In this document: positions 41,144 through 53,530 of the stretch, one piece after another
How positions within the stretch are numbered: position 1 is the first letter of the stretch
Layout of the letters: the number at the start of each line of letters is the position of its first letter
DNA from: Prorocentrum cordatum
Lineage: Eukaryota; Sar; Dinophyceae; Prorocentrales; Prorocentraceae
Assembly (NCBI GenBank): GCA_963575745.1
Contig: CAUYUJ010016064.1
Location: 62,001 to 126,000, forward strand
Length of the DNA: 64,000 bases
Reading direction: 5' to 3'
The notes under the pieces: model-generated
What the model was told of the DNA's origin: nothing
Seen by the model: the letters and a program-made list of their open reading frames with translations, nothing else
Database searches by the model: none
Translations under genes and position numbers: made by a program

Positions 41144-43630
41144 TCAGTCAGCCTCGCTGCGGCGCGCCGTCGCCGACTCAGAGGGCGGCCCCCCCTCGTC
41201 AAGCACGCGCGCGAGCTCTGCCGACAGACCGTCGCCATCCTCGACGTCGATCGTTTCACCGTGGGCCGAGGCGGCAATGGAAGCGAAGATCGCCCTCTGC
41301 TCATCGGCATCCACGGGCGACAACGGACCACCGCAGCCCATCATGAGCCCCCTCGCCCTCTTCACTGGCAGAGGCGAGGACAAGTCCTCGAACGCACCGT
41401 GGCGCGCCTTGGCGAGGCTCTTGAAAATCGCGAGCTGCTCGCCCTGGTCCTCCTTAGTGAGCTCGCCGCAACGCCCAACGATGTTGGGCTGCGCGGAGCT
41501 GGCGGCGCGCGAGCTGTCTTCTGGCGGTTCGTCCATTCCGCCGCCGAAGCCGAACGCGGCCTCCTCCTGGGACAACTCGGTTGGCGGCTGGGAAAACGCC
41601 GAAGCGGCCGCGGCGGCTGGCGGAGCGCTGGCCGCGCCTGGATCGAACCCTGAAACGTTGCCGACAGCGGAGACAACGCGCGCAGGGCCATCGCCGAAGA
41701 TAGGAGCAACATGGACAGTCGAAATAGTGGGCACGTCAAGGCCCGCGACCACATTGCTCATGCACCCAATCGACCAAGCCATCTTTTCGGCGTAGTCTGA
41801 GGGGAGCGGGCGGATGGCTGGCGACGTCGTGTCCCGCACTTCGCTGACGAAGAGGTCGGGGCCCCTGGGGTTGGGCCACGGCATGAAATCTGCACCATCC
41901 TGCAGGTTGGCGGATGCCACGCGCCAATGCACGCCGAGGTCCGTCACCACGATGACGCGCGCCCTGGCGAGGATGGCGTGGAAGTCCTCCTCTGTCCTGA
42001 CATCCCCCAGAGACGGCGCGATGATACGCTTGAGCAGGTCGAGGCCGTGCTTGTTTAGCGTCGCGGCATCCAGCGCCGCCTTCTCCGCGTCGCGGTCGTA
42101 GGGGTTCGCGACGGCCTGTCTGCACGACCCTTGCTCGAAAGCGCAGCCGCCCCACCGAGCCAACAGCAGAGCGCGCTCTTCCTTGGGGTTCAAGAAAGCC
42201 TTGAGCACATCAGCGGATACCCGCAAGCGGCCAAGCATTCGCCCGATCACCAACGCCACCGCGACTTCCACTTGGGAAGGCGATGCGGTGGGAAGAACCG
42301 CAGTCTCCCTGGAAGCCGCGGGCGGCAATGGCGTGGGCCACGCCAGGCCACCGAACCTTCTGAAGCAGGCCGTCGTCGAAAATGCCAGGGAGGATCTCCG
42401 TCGTCGGCCCGCACTTGAAGAAATCCACGTGCTTCACCGTCAGGAAAGCGATCTCATCGGCGGCGCCCTTCTTCTGTATGCTGTGCGCCAAATGAACCCA
42501 AGCAAGCGTTTTCGAACCGTTGCTCTTGCCAACTCTGGACTTCCCGACCCACGGCACCCCGCGCATGCGGAGTGTGCCAATCATCAGGCGGAGGACGCCA
42601 TTGAGGAACCAGCCAGAGAAGTCCTTTAGCGTCAAACTCCAGCGCGAGGTCGGTTTGGCATTCGTCCTGTCCCCCTGGCAGTTGCGCAGCGCAGTCTCCA
42701 CCTTGGACGCAGGCCATCCGAATATATTCGAACCCTCCCTGTTGACCTCTGTGCCAACCCATGTCATGAACTGGTTCCTGTTATTGCTGCGGGGATGCGG
42801 ATGAACGTGTAATCCTGCGCGCGCTCGCCCTCCTCTAGCGGCTGCTTCCGCTCGCGCTGCGGCTCGATCGTGAAGCACCTTGCGGTGGAAGCGCTGGATA
42901 GGCATACATTCTGTGAGAAGCCCAGGGGGTCCCGATCGCCGGGTCGCCACAGACAGGGCGCCCAACTCGTTTTGAAACACGGGGCGGGGGAAAATGCGCC
43001 TGAGCTGGGGCGGGCAGGAGGGGGGTCCTTGTCCGAGCGCGCCCACCGTATTTGATAGCCCTCGAGCTTCTCCAGCACGAACTGGAACGCAATCGACCCC
43101 GTCCGAAAGTTTTGGCCGTAGTCGATGTTGTGGGCCTCCCCGCGAGCACACTTGAGGGTGGTCGCAGAATCTGCTGCTTTTTTCTCGAAAGAAAAGACCT
43201 TGAGGATGCGGCATGCCGAACACTCGCTGTCCTCTGGCTTCTGGCGAACGATGAAGATCTGCATCGTGCACGGGCCGACGGGCTCCTACTTGAGCGACAG
43301 CGGCTCCTGCAAGTCCTTGAACTTACCCTGTGCGTACAACTCGTGCACCTTGTCGAAGACAATCGGGCCCTCGTAGTTGGATACCACGTCGGCGAAAGCG
43401 ACCAACTTCGCGGCACTCGAATTCGCGATCGGTAGCAGAGGAAGGTCGAAGATAGAAAGGCCACCAGCGAAAGCCAACCTGCCTTTCTTGACGCACTTCG
43501 AGGGGTGGTAGTCTAACTTGCTACCGCTGACCATCAACGACGCCTCCTCAAAGGCGAGCTCGCCGCCCCCCTCGGCGTCGCACGCAACCTGCCCCAGCGA
43601 CTGCACCTGGTCAGCAGGGGCGCTCGCCAT
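41144..43630 (-). pseudogene. Gene D copy 2: P-loop-type protein, broken near its N-terminus
   Basis: ATG at 43630. A CAG to TAG change (43286-43288) ends the frame after 114 residues; copy 1 has CAG there. Beyond it the frame is cleaner than in copy 1: it runs unbroken from MQIFIVRQKPEDSE to RIPAAITGTSS. It then needs a shift, shared with copy 1, into the frame carrying NNRNQFM...GKSRVGKS...IFDDG, and a shift back into the C-terminal frame, which is open to the natural stop at 41144. Function unrecognised; see copy 1 for the motif argument. Confidence 0.6.
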
Positions 43631-43954
43631 GATCCGCGGCGAGAGAAAGGCGGGTCGGGCGGTGGCCTCGGATGACGGGCAACAGCGCGCAAGCGTTGAT
43701 CACAGACGGCAGCGGATGCCAGCTGAGCACCTGGGGAGGGAGCGACGACGACGAACGATGCACACTGAAGATGGAAGTAAGAAGTAAGAGGGCGTGGGCA
43801 CGACGACGATGAGTCAAAGATGCGGCACGGCTGCGGTGGGGGCAATCAACGCGACGTCAATCACGCGCACTCGGGAACACATGCGCGCTGTATAAAAACA
43901 CACCCCTCGACATCGGCACTCCGCAATAAAAAACACACCCCTCGACATCGGCAC

Positions 43955-45190
43955 TCAGCACGCCGCGCCCGCGACCTCCCAGATGGCATCCGCGGTGGCC
44001 GCCCACATATCCTCGCCCTTGTTCCAGCACTCGAACTGGACCGAGCGAACCGAAGCCGCGAGACGCCTGCTGCCTGGGAGGTCCGCGCGCGTGCCAATGA
44101 GGGTTTTGAAAAACCTCCAGGCGCGGTCGATGATCTGCGCCCCTGCCTTTACCCTGATCTTGGAGACGCCGGGCAACTTGCGGGTGACAACCTTCGAGTA
44201 GACTGGCCTCAACCAAGCCCACTTCCTGTCGATCTTCTTCCGCTTCTCGCAGTGCACGACGTGGTCGCGCACGAGCCCCGACGCGCGCATCTTGTAGCTG
44301 CGGGCCCCGTCAGAGCGCAAGATGACCTCACTGTTCTCTAAGCGGCTTTATAGGGACGGCGCCCAATCCATATTCTTGATGGCGCCTAAGCCTGGCGCGT
44401 TGGCCTCGGCGCCGCCTGACTGGGTCTTCCACAGAACGAGGCTATCAGGGCGCCCGCGCTCGACGACGCCCGCCCACTGTTCCCACGTCCTGGAACGACC
44501 GTCGTCGGACAGCTGGGCGCGGAAGACCGACTCATCCGCCTCCACGTCGAACCAGCGCCGCTGAGCTCCGTCGCCGAAGGCAACGTTGGGTTCGTTCTTT
44601 TCCACGTAGATCTGCCACGCGGTTGCCGCGGCCGCGCTCATGTCCTCGATCATCTTGCGGCTGGCACCTGTCAGCAAGTGCATCTGGGCGGTGGTCATGC
44701 CGAGCGCGAGGCAGAAGAGGACCTCGGCCTTCGTCGACAAACTCGACGAATGGCAACCCCCGCCAGACTTGAAGACGGGGCGGGCGGTGCACGGGTCGAC
44801 GGTCTCGGCGCGCAGCCTACCGCCGTTGCGTCGCCAATGCGGGCCGCGACTGCCATCCTGCACCCGCGCGCCGCAGGTTCCCACGCCGCAGTGAGGGCAG
44901 GCGCGGCCTTCCCAGTCAAGCAGGACGCCATCCTCGAGGAGCAGGTCTACCATCTGGTCCGCAGTTTCCCCGTGGAAGCTGTCGTAATTGCGGCGCCAGG
45001 TTTCGCGCTCCCTGCGGGATTTCACGGTCCTCTTCCCGTGGCGCGCGTACTCGACCTTCTCCGCTTGCTTCCTGCGCTGGCCCATCCTGCCCTTGCCCCT
45101 CTTGCGCAAGGGGAACGGCCTGAAAGCACTCGCAGGCCGCTTCTTCGGCGCGGAGGCGGCAGCAGGGCGTTTGATAGCACGCTTTCCCAT
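43955..45190 (-). pseudogene. Gene C copy 2: ISXO2/IS1595-like transposase with a nonsense codon
   Basis: ATG at 45190. The frame matches copy 1 until AAA (Lys) becomes TAA at 44348-44350, just before the ILRSDGARSY catalytic motif, so a product would lack the second and third acidic residues. Downstream the remaining 121 codons are undamaged and the true stop is at 43955, suggesting the nonsense mutation is recent. A few other substitutions (for example CAL to CALGMTTAQ region V/M, G/E) are scattered. Confidence 0.85.
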
Positions 45191-45241
45191 CGCCGACGGC
45201 GGCGGAACGGTGGCCCAGACGGTCGGTTGAGAAAAACGCAC

Positions 45242-45253
45242 TGAGCCAAAATG
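45242..45253 (-). other. Relic spliced-leader-like sequence upstream of gene C, copy 2
   Basis: The same CATTTTGGCTCA 12-mer (minus strand) as at 10204-10215, 51 bases upstream of the ATG at 45190, so it predates the large duplication. Confidence 0.5.
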
Positions 45254-45459
45254 CGCCGCGGGTGGGACTGGGGCCCTCCTTGTCTGGAGGTTCGTCGGCT
45301 TCCTCTGGTCGTGGCGGCGGCGCTGTCGGTAGTTATGGTAGGAGTGGTTGTAGTAGCAACAGTAGTAGCGGTGGTAGTAGTGCTAGTCGTCGTAGAGCTG
45401 TAGCAGCAGTAGTTGCAATAGGAATGGCAGTGGTAGTCGTAGTAGAAGAACAAAATCCC

Positions 45460-45972
45460 GACGACGCCCGTATCAGAGAGGGCATCCTAAAATCAGGATA
45501 CCATTTTGCGCAGCGATGCGCCTGTTCACGTTAGACTGAACATGCTTGTCGGCGGCTCCATCGTCGCCTGCTTTTCTGGGCGGGTGGTTCGTCTCGCTGT
45601 CTTCACGTCGTCATTGCACCGTTTTTCCTACGACGCCCGTATCGGAGAGGACATCCTAAAATCAGGATACCATTTTGTGCAGCAGTGCGCCTGTTCACGT
45701 TAGACTGCACTTGTTTAACGGCGGCTCCATCGTCGCCTGCTTCCCCGGGTGGGCGGTTCGTCTCGTTGTATTGATGCCATCATTGCACAGCTTTTCCTAC
45801 GACGCCCGTATCAGAGAGGGCATCCTAGAATCAGGATGCCCTTTTTGTTGCAGCAATGCGCCTGTTCACGTTAGACTGAACATGCTTGTCGGCGGCTCCA
45901 TCGTCGCCTGCTTTTCTGGGTGGGTGGTTCGTCCTGTTGTCTTGATGTCACCATTGCACCGCTTTTCCTGCG
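45460..45972. repeat. Three tandem 169-bp hairpin repeats, copy 2
   Basis: Units start at about 45461, 45629 and 45798. Only unit 3 keeps the perfect AGGGCATCCT / AGGATGCCCT stem with a T-run; units 1 and 2 now end in AGGATACCAT, so unit 1 differs from its copy 1 counterpart exactly in the way unit 2 does, which suggests gene conversion between units. Confidence 0.88.
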
Positions 45973-46179
45973 CGGCATCCTGCCGATGCCGTTGCGCATC
46001 CCCTCCTGCCTGGCAGAAGCGCGTTCCGCCCTCCATTTCCCCTGGTCCGCCCCCTCCTCCTCCTCCTCCCCTTCCTCCTCGGACGGCCCCCTGCTGCGCC
46101 TCTGGTCGTGCTCCCCGCCGCGCCGTGCCTCTCTCTTCCCGTTAGCGAGCGAAGCGTTCTTTGGCCTCGAGGCGGGCTC

Positions 46180-47110
46180 CTAGAGCTTTGCCAAGTTGTC
46201 CTGAGAAAAGCGCAGGATGGCCCTCAAGTGGGTGACCCTCCAAGTCGCCCAGCCCCTCAGAAGCTTCGTCGCCTTCGGCGGCAGCTCCTGGTCGCACACG
46301 CGCGAGAAAGCCTCGAACCAGGACTTCCAGGCCCTGAGGGCCTTCGCGTCTGCAGCTCCCTTCGCCTGCGCGTCCTCCTCGGCCGCGTTGCTCTCGGCCA
46401 GCTCCCCCGTCAGTTTCCGCACTCGCGCCTGCGCGGGCGAGGCAGCAAGGCACCCGAACAGACGGGTGGGGATTTCGGCGGCGTGGGCTCGCTGGAGTTG
46501 CGTTTGCTTCGTGTTTGGTGCTCTTTGCTGGCGTTGCTGTTGTTGCGGTTGCGGTCGTTGCGGCTGCGGCCGTTGCGGTTGCGGTCGTCGCGGTTGCTGC
46601 CGTCGCGGTTCTTCTATGCGCAGTTGCTTCGTGCGTCTGCGTCCTGCTCGGTTGCCCTTGCGTCGTTGCTGAGTCGCCCTTGCTGCGCGTGGTGCGTTTG
46701 CCGTCGTTGCGACGTTCCTCGGTGCCGGTCCGTATTTTGCGGTTGCAGGCAGGGCGGTGGTGGTGGTGGAATTTCAAGACGTCGTGTCCCGAAGCTGCTC
46801 GTTGGACCACGCACGCTGCTCGGCGAGCCCCCAGTTGCCCGCCGCCTCGCCCTGGCACCACTCAACCTGAGCACGAGCAGGCGGGACAATGCGTTTATAT
46901 GTTTGGAGATGTTTGAAGCGCAAAGAGGAGGATAGATCGCACTCTGCCCTTCCAGGTCCGCGATCTTGTTCAACAGCGGCCTCTGGAATCGCATATTGAG
47001 CTCGTGCTTCGCCGCGTTGGTCCTGTCCTTTTTTGTACGATTGCCTTGTACACGCGGTTGTTCTCGAGCTTGCGGTCGTACTGTTCCGCGCCGTGTTCGG
47101 GGTTGCCCAT
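46180..47110 (-). pseudogene. Gene E copy 2: unknown, N-terminally frameshifted
   Basis: ATG at 47110 gives MGNPEHGAEQYDRK and then a 2-base insertion (GTACG where copy 1 has TAC, about 47034-47039) shifts the frame before the conserved KDRxNAAKHEL stretch. The C-terminal part is intact and ends LRFSQDNLAKL, four residues longer than copy 1. A one-base length difference in a G-run near 46465 also separates the copies. Confidence 0.4.
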
Positions 47111-47189
47111 GGTTTCCCAGCGGGGCGCTGGCTAAGCGAAGCAACGGCCTTGAACACGCGTGCGCTGCACGAAACAAAAAACGAGAAGG

Positions 47190-47515
47190 AGAACGAGTGA
47201 AGAAGGAGGAAGAGGAGGAGAAAAAGGAGGGGGAGGAGGACAACGGGGAGGGGGAAGAGGAGGAGGAGGAGGAGGAGGAGGACGAGGAGGAGGAGGAGGA
47301 GGAGGAGGAAGAGGAGGATGAGGAGGGGGAAGAGGAGAAGGAGAAGGGGGAGGAGGAGGAGGACGAGGAGGAGAAGGAGGAGGAGGGGGAGGGGGGAGGG
47401 AGCAGGAGGAGGAGGAGGAGGAGGAGGGGAAGGAAGAGGGGGGGAGGAGGAGGAGGAGGAGGAAGAGGAGGAGGAGCAGGAGGAGGAGGAGAGAGAGGGA
47501 CATCAGGAACATGAG
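47190..47515. repeat. Expanded GAG/GGA purine tract, copy 2
   Basis: Over 300 bases of nearly pure purine on the plus strand, more than 100 longer than in copy 1. Such homopurine mirror-like DNA can form triplexes; nothing here shows that it does. 47515-48070 holds an (AT)n at 47780-47806 and no gene. Confidence 0.9.
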
Positions 47516-48071
47516 GAGGACGCAGAAATTAGATGCAGAGGTTGATGAATAGAAATGGGTTGCAACCGATTGTAACGCGGTCGCTTGGATTGAAATGCGC
47601 CGCGAAAGATGGAGCTGATCCCTAAGCTTGCAATCCATTGAACTGCATCCGTTTGGACTGCAATCAAATGGGTTTCGACTGCCAGCGCATCAACACATCA
47701 TGAAGAAGAGCATGATGAGGGAAAGGCGATGAACACTGGAGAGATGAAAGGAGAATGTGTATGATCATGGGGGGGGCGAGCATATATATATATATATATA
47801 TATATAGATGAATACGTATATCTATGTATACACCCAAGTTGTTGTTTATCTGGTTTGATATAAATCCGCCGGCCCCCTTGCGGGGCCACCAGGCTGTAGA
47901 CAGGGATTGTGCTGCTCCCTGTACCAGTTGCACCTTCCAGTTTCCACTGTTACAGTTTTGCTTCTTGCTGCTTACTTTTCCTTGTTGATGAACGCGCGAG
48001 GGGGGAGGAGCCCAAACCAGCAGAACTACCACGCCTTCGGAAGGTTCTCAGAATTTCTGGGGGGTAAAAAC

Positions 48072-48620
48072 TAACACCCCTCACGCAGATCCGCAGGGTC
48101 AGGATCAAAAAAACACAGGATTTGACACATGTCTGAAAATCTGTTACACCCCTCACGCAGATCCGTAGGGTCAGGGTCCAAAAACACAAAGGATTTGCTA
48201 CATTTCTGAAATTCGGTGGCACCCCTCACACAGATCGGCGGGGTCAGGGTCCAAAAACACAGGGGATTCGCTACAATTCTTAAATCCGGTGGCACCTCTC
48301 ACACAAATCCGTAGGGTCAGGGTCCAAAAACACACAAGATTTGCCACATTTCTGAAATTCGGTGGCACCCCTCACGCAGATCCGCAGGGTGAGGGTCCAA
48401 AAACAAAAAGGATTTGCAACATTTCTACAATCCGGAAGGACCCCTCACGCAGATCCGCAGGGTCAGGGTCCAAAAACAAAAAGAATTTGCCACATTTCGG
48501 AAATCCGGTGGCACCCCTCACGCAAATCCGCAGGGTCAGGGTCTAAAAACACTAGGGATTTGCCAAATGTCCAAAAATCGGTGGCACACCTCACGCAGAT
48601 CCGCAGGGTCACGACGTCTT
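48072..48620. repeat. 73-bp minisatellite, copy 2
   Basis: Counterpart of 12893-13430, eight units, with the unit truncated in copy 1 (cacccCGCAGATC near 13333) restored to full length here. Confidence 0.9.
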
Positions 48621-48821
48621 ACCAACCGCCAATTGTGGTAACCCCTCTGGTGATCAAGTGGTTTTGCTCATCACGAGTCGGCCACGCATGAAGTTCCGAT
48701 ACTGCTTCACGACAGCGCCAAAGCCTCATGACGTAGCTCTCGCATAGCGCACTATCCGAGAGAGGGCCGGCGGCAGGGGGCGAAGCCCTTACGGATAAAA
48801 AAACAACAACAAAAAATGTCG

Positions 48822-48856
<35 letters not shown>

Positions 48857-49224
48857 TATACACATAAACATGGACATAGCCATAGGCATGCCTCCACAAT
48901 CGCGAGTGCATCTGCATATCTATATATCGGAGGTGAGTAGGTGAGATCGAAGTGGAACGGAAAACCCCCTACCGGGAAATCGGTTTCGGTTTCGTGTTCG
49001 TGCGCGCCGTGCGTGCGGGCGAGGCGAAACTGCGTGGGCGGGCGAGAACAAAGTCTCCTCTGGCTGAGGCGCGGCCGGACCAAATGATTTTTTTTCCGGG
49101 GGCCGGTGGCCCGCGGTGTCCCGCCGGTATCCCGACTCCGGCTGAGGCGCGGCCAGACCAAATGATTATTTTCCGGGGGCCCGCGGTGTCCCGCTGGTGT
49201 CCCGCCGGTGTCCCGTCGGTGTTC

Positions 49225-50480
49225 CGATGATGATGATGATGTTGATGATGATGATGATGATGATAATGCTGATGTTGATAATGATGTCGGTGATGTTGAT
49301 GATGGTGATGATGATGGTGATGGTGGTGATGATGGTGTCGCGATGACGATGATGATGATGACGATGTTTATGCTGATGATGGTGATGGTGGTGATGATGA
49401 TGGTGTCCCGATGATGATGTTGATGATGACGATGTTGGTGATGGTGGTGTCCCGATGATAAAGATGATGATGTTGATGATCCTGGCTACGTCGATGATGA
49501 TAATATGATAATGAGATGATGCGGATGAAAAAAGTTGATGATGATGGTGTCCCGATGATGATGGTGATGAGGTTGATGATGATGATGTTGATGATGATGG
49601 TGATGATGATGGTGTCCCGATGATGATAATGATGTAAAAATTGGTGTCCTGATGATGATGATGTTGATGATGAGGATGAGGATGAGATGCTGATGATGAT
49701 TTTGATACTCGTGGACCGACGACAGTGATGATGATGATGATGTTGATGATGCTGACGAGGGTCCCGATGATGATGGTGATGACGACGATGGTGATGATGA
49801 TGATGGTATCGATGATGATGGTGTGCCGGTGATGACGATGATGAGGATGATGATATTGATGATGATGCTGGTGTCCCGATGATGATGATGTTGATGATGT
49901 TGTTCATGATGATGATGAGATGAGGATGGTGGTGTTCCGAATATGATGATGAAGGTTCCCCCATAATGATGATAATGTTCATGATGATGATGGTGACGAC
50001 GATGGTGTCCCGATGACGATGACGGAGGTGATGATGATGATGATGGTGTCCCGATGATGATGATGATGATGATGCTGATGCCGCTGATGACGGTGATGAT
50101 GGTGATGATAATGATGACGTTGATTGTGAGATCGATTGTGGTATCGACTGTGCGACCGGCAGTGAGACCGAATGTGAGATCGATTGTGAAATCGATAGCG
50201 AGATCGATAGTGGCATCGATTGTGAGGTCCATGGTCAGAACGATTGCGAGACCCATCAAATGAAATAGATCGAGTGGGATCGATTGTGAGACCGGTCGAG
50301 TGAGATTGATCGAGCGAGACCGATAGTGAGATCGATAGTGATATCAATTGCGAGATCGATCGGGTGAGACGCTGCGCCCCCCCCCACCCCCCCCACCCCC
50401 ACCCCCCACCCCCCAACCCCCCCCACCCCCACCCCCCACCCAGCCCCCCCCCGCCCCACCCCGCCCCCCGAACCCCCTTA
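49225..50480. repeat. GAT array, GAGATCGATTGT 12-mers and poly(C), copy 2
   Basis: Counterpart of 14028-15245. The poly(C) part is longer and more interrupted by A (50375-50470). 48620-49225 has no gene and carries the 80-bp repeats with GGTGTCCCG tails. Confidence 0.88.
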
Positions 50481-50813
50481 TCACCCGAAGGGTGGTCGTA
50501 TAGGTGCATATATATGTACATACATATGTATACATTGATGTATTCGTAGTTAACTAACTTTACACATGCACGCATACGCATGCCAGCGAGTGAACAAACA
50601 TGCTTGCATATATGCACCTGTGGCTTTGCGGAATCATGCAGTTCTTGCCTGCCGCCATGATAATAGCATTCGCGGAACGCCGAATTGCGATGCGGTCACG
50701 AAGTAGGTTTTTGACATTCACCATAACCAATACTTCGGAATCTATGCGCAGGCAAGACTGGACTCTGTTATCTCCAGGTAGCTATGGGCACCCATGAATA
50801 AATTGCCTGCCCC

Positions 50814-51398
50814 TTACATTGATCGCATCATCAGCACGGCATGACAGCCCGACACGGAGCATGTTCGGGATGTTGACCCGTTTGGTACCATGGATAAATA
50901 GCAAGGCGCCCCTGGCGATGTCAAATCGGCCACCCTTCTGCACGGGGACCCAGGGCGCTTTATGCCAGGGCTGCTACGCCCATTGCTTGGGCGCAGGAGA
51001 TACGTCGGACGGGACCCGCTTGCGCATTTGGGCGTCTTTACCTGGAGGCTGTTCTTGCGCATGCCTGAACGGCCGATCACGTCGACAAGGCCCAGCACCG
51101 CCAGCGCCTGATAGGCCCAATGGCGGCCACGAGGGCCCCCCTGGACAGTTCTCAGGTGGCGATTATGCCAGTCATAATAGCCTTTGAGCGGCCAATTGTT
51201 GAGCAAGTCCGCGAGCTCCATCCAGCCGTCGCACTCGTCCAAAGGCGCGACCGATTTAACGCGCCCATCAGAAAGATGGTCGCGATGAAACGGCTTGCGG
51301 CGAATAGCGGCGGCGAGCCATTCCGAACACTCACGCTTTTCATGTTCGTTTAGTTTTACTACAAGGACCCCGCTTCCTTGAGGACCCCCTTCAGGCAC
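50814..51398 (-). CDS. ORF F-a copy 2: unknown, 194 codons, no ATG
   Basis: Open where copy 1 has TAG: reads ...VKSVAPLDECDGWMELADLLNNW...GMRKNSLQ. The first codon is GTG, so it is an exon or fragment. The C-terminal 60 or so codons look less protein-like than an alternative frame (WHKAPWVPVQKGGRFDIARG), hinting at an indel within it. Family not recognised. Confidence 0.3.
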   Translation of the reverse strand: MPEGGPQGSGVLVVKLNEHEKRECSEWLAAAIRRKPFHRDHLSDGRVKSVAPLDECDGWMELADLLNNWPLKGYYDWHNRHLRTVQGGPRGRHWAYQALAVLGLVDVIGRSGMRKNSLQVKTPKCASGSRPTYLLRPSNGRSSPGIKRPGSPCRRVADLTSPGAPCYLSMVPNGSTSRTCSVSGCHAVLMMRSM

Positions 51399-51951
51399 TT
51401 TTTCTCGGAGCCATTGCTAAGGCAGGTTCCTTCCGCGAGACGTCGCGGACAACCTGGCGAGCGCGAGCTGCATCGCCAACATGCACGGCAGCGCATCGGG
51501 CGTCGCACTGCGCCACAACGCATCGGTCAGACCCGTCGTTGGTGAAGGGCCTGTACGCCGGGTTGATATTCATTCGGTTGGCAGTGCCCAGCTGCCCCCA
51601 ATATCGCCTGCATTCTTGTAGCGTTTCGAAGGCAACAGCGGGTTGCCCCGCAGGAGCAATGGCCGGCTCGCCACGCAGCCTCACTGGCTCAGACACTGCA
51701 GGCGCTGCCGATGAGCTAGCGCCCCCAGATGCCCCGGGAATTCGGGAATCACGAATGTCGAAGAACGTGCGAGGCCAATTTCTATACACCACCACCGCCC
51801 GCAACAATGAATCACCGCAAAAAGGGTTAGGGGCAGGGTCATGCCAGACGACGCTGCGACGCCACGGCGAAAAGGAGCGCGGCGCAGCTCGCAGGCTCCG
51901 CTGCATGGGGAGTTCCTGGAGCAGAAACATCACATCTTGGTGGTGGTGCAT
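51391..51951 (-). CDS. ORF F-b copy 2: unknown 186-residue protein
   Basis: Same start and stop as copy 1 F-b, with nine fewer bases in the Ala/Pro run and scattered substitutions. Function unknown. Confidence 0.3.
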   Translation of the reverse strand: MHHHQDVMFLLQELPMQRSLRAAPRSFSPWRRSVVWHDPAPNPFCGDSLLRAVVVYRNWPRTFFDIRDSRIPGASGGASSSAAPAVSEPVRLRGEPAIAPAGQPAVAFETLQECRRYWGQLGTANRMNINPAYRPFTNDGSDRCVVAQCDARCAAVHVGDAARARQVVRDVSRKEPALAMAPRKSA

Positions 51952-52145
51952 AAAAATCGCTCCCCTTAGTAACCAACATTTTATACACCACCACCGCGCG
52001 TGCTTCGATGAATCCTGCTTCGGCCCTTAAGAGAGAGGCGGCAGCCAGCTTGCCGCTGGCGGCGGGAGGTGGGCAGCGGGCTTCTCACCATAGCAAAACT
52101 GCACCAAATCGCATCGCGTAGTATTCTCGATCTTGGTGGTGGTAG

Positions 52146-52727
52146 TCATATTCTGCGCTCGGAGAACGGGCATCCACTGAGCTTGGGAGCCGCTCCTGAT
52201 GCCTTCGAAATAGTTTCCAACATCTTCTGCTTAGCACCGCCCTTTGATGAAGCGGCATCCTTGGATGATCCTTCCAGTGATGGCGCCCAGCACGTCCTGC
52301 GAGTCCTGCCAGGTGTCGGGCCGCGTCGACATACAGGATCTTCTGGAGTAGGCGCACTGTCGCCCTGGAACACTGCTGCTGCGGCAGCCACTGCTGGTCC
52401 TCTGGAGCGATGTCTCTCAGCGGGCTGCCCCGCAGGACGCTGAGACTTGATGTTGCCAAGATGGGGGTCATCTCGATTGTTTCTCTTCTTCTGCTTAGGC
52501 GGTGGCGCAAGCTGATCGGGTTCGAGCGACGTGCGCTGGCTTGAAAAGTACAAAGATGGGGATAGACATGTTTCCTTAGTTGGCTTCAATTTGGGAGGAG
52601 GTCCCTGCGGCTTTGCCGCTGCGGTTGCTCCCGCTGAAGAGCGTCTGGCCTTGCTCCCGCCATTAGGGACATCCGGCTCACGAGGCTTCCCGAGTGCAAT
52701 GTTGTTGGTCTTGACCTTCTCCTGCAA
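52146..52727 (-). CDS. ORF F-c copy 2: possible exon, Lys/Pro/Ser-rich
   Basis: 193 codons, same length as copy 1, also starting right after TTTGGGTTGCAG on the minus strand. Retention of frame and of the splice-acceptor-like run in both copies is the evidence for an exon. Confidence 0.3.
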   Translation of the reverse strand: MQEKVKTNNIALGKPREPDVPNGGSKARRSSAGATAAAKPQGPPPKLKPTKETCLSPSLYFSSQRTSLEPDQLAPPPKQKKRNNRDDPHLGNIKSQRPAGQPAERHRSRGPAVAAAAAVFQGDSAPTPEDPVCRRGPTPGRTRRTCWAPSLEGSSKDAASSKGGAKQKMLETISKASGAAPKLSGCPFSERRI

Positions 52728-52764
52728 CCCAAATCACACCTATCAGCTGCAATCTGTTCTACAT

Positions 52765-53530
52765 TCAGGGTTTGATCCAACCCACCCCTGGACCGTGGGA
52801 GGCGACTATCCTGCCAGGGGCGAGATTCAAATCTCCTGTAACCCTGTCACAAGCATCTATCATTGCATCGGCGTCGCGGGCGCAGTCCGCGGCAGAGGCG
52901 CAGGCCGCGCCGACACAGTCCGAGTCAGACCCTGAAGGAGCAGCCTCGGCGGGGCCCACTGCCCTGGCAAGGACCAGGTCACCAGCCCCTTTCATCGCCT
53001 TCTGGCTGGTCGGCGCCTTCTTGCGCGGACGAAGCGGGCTGCCCCGCATGACACTCTCGATTGTATACCATAAGGCAGCGATTTGGAGCAAGGTTCCCCC
53101 ATTCCTCGGCGCGAACTCTCTCATGCTCATTAACCGGCTGGCAGTCATCTTCCGCCAGCTGTTCAGCTGGCGGATGATTGGTCGCATCTACAGCGTGACC
53201 GCGGCCATCACCACGGGACCAGACCCATGGCGTTCCTTTGAAGTTAGGGCTTCTTGACGGACGCCTCATCGAGCAACCAGGTCCGCGGTCGGCATAATAG
53301 AAGCAAGTACAGACAGAACCCCGACACTCCTTCCAGTCATTGATGACGGCCCTCTTGAGGCCCCGCCCCCGAAGGGCGCCCTGCGTCTCGGCGCCCGCGC
53401 CTCCGTTGGAACGGACGACAATGCCTCTGTCATCCCGCCCAATTCTATAGAAAGAGCACACCAGCGACGGACGTCGTGCTCGGCCCGGCCCTGGTCGAGC
53501 CAATACCCCACTGCATTGGGACGTACACAC
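52765..53530 (-). pseudogene. ORF F-d copy 2: frameshifted
   Basis: One extra T near 52987 (CCCCTTTCATC versus CCCCTTCATC) shifts the last third of the frame that is continuous in copy 1. The INDW(K/E)ECRGSVCTCFYYADR stretch is otherwise kept. Confidence 0.3.

Noticed and set aside
50814-51398. KptA/Tpt1 RNA 2'-phosphotransferase for ORF F-a
   Set aside because: Only a short DGWMELADLL resemblance; no catalytic residues or later motifs could be placed.
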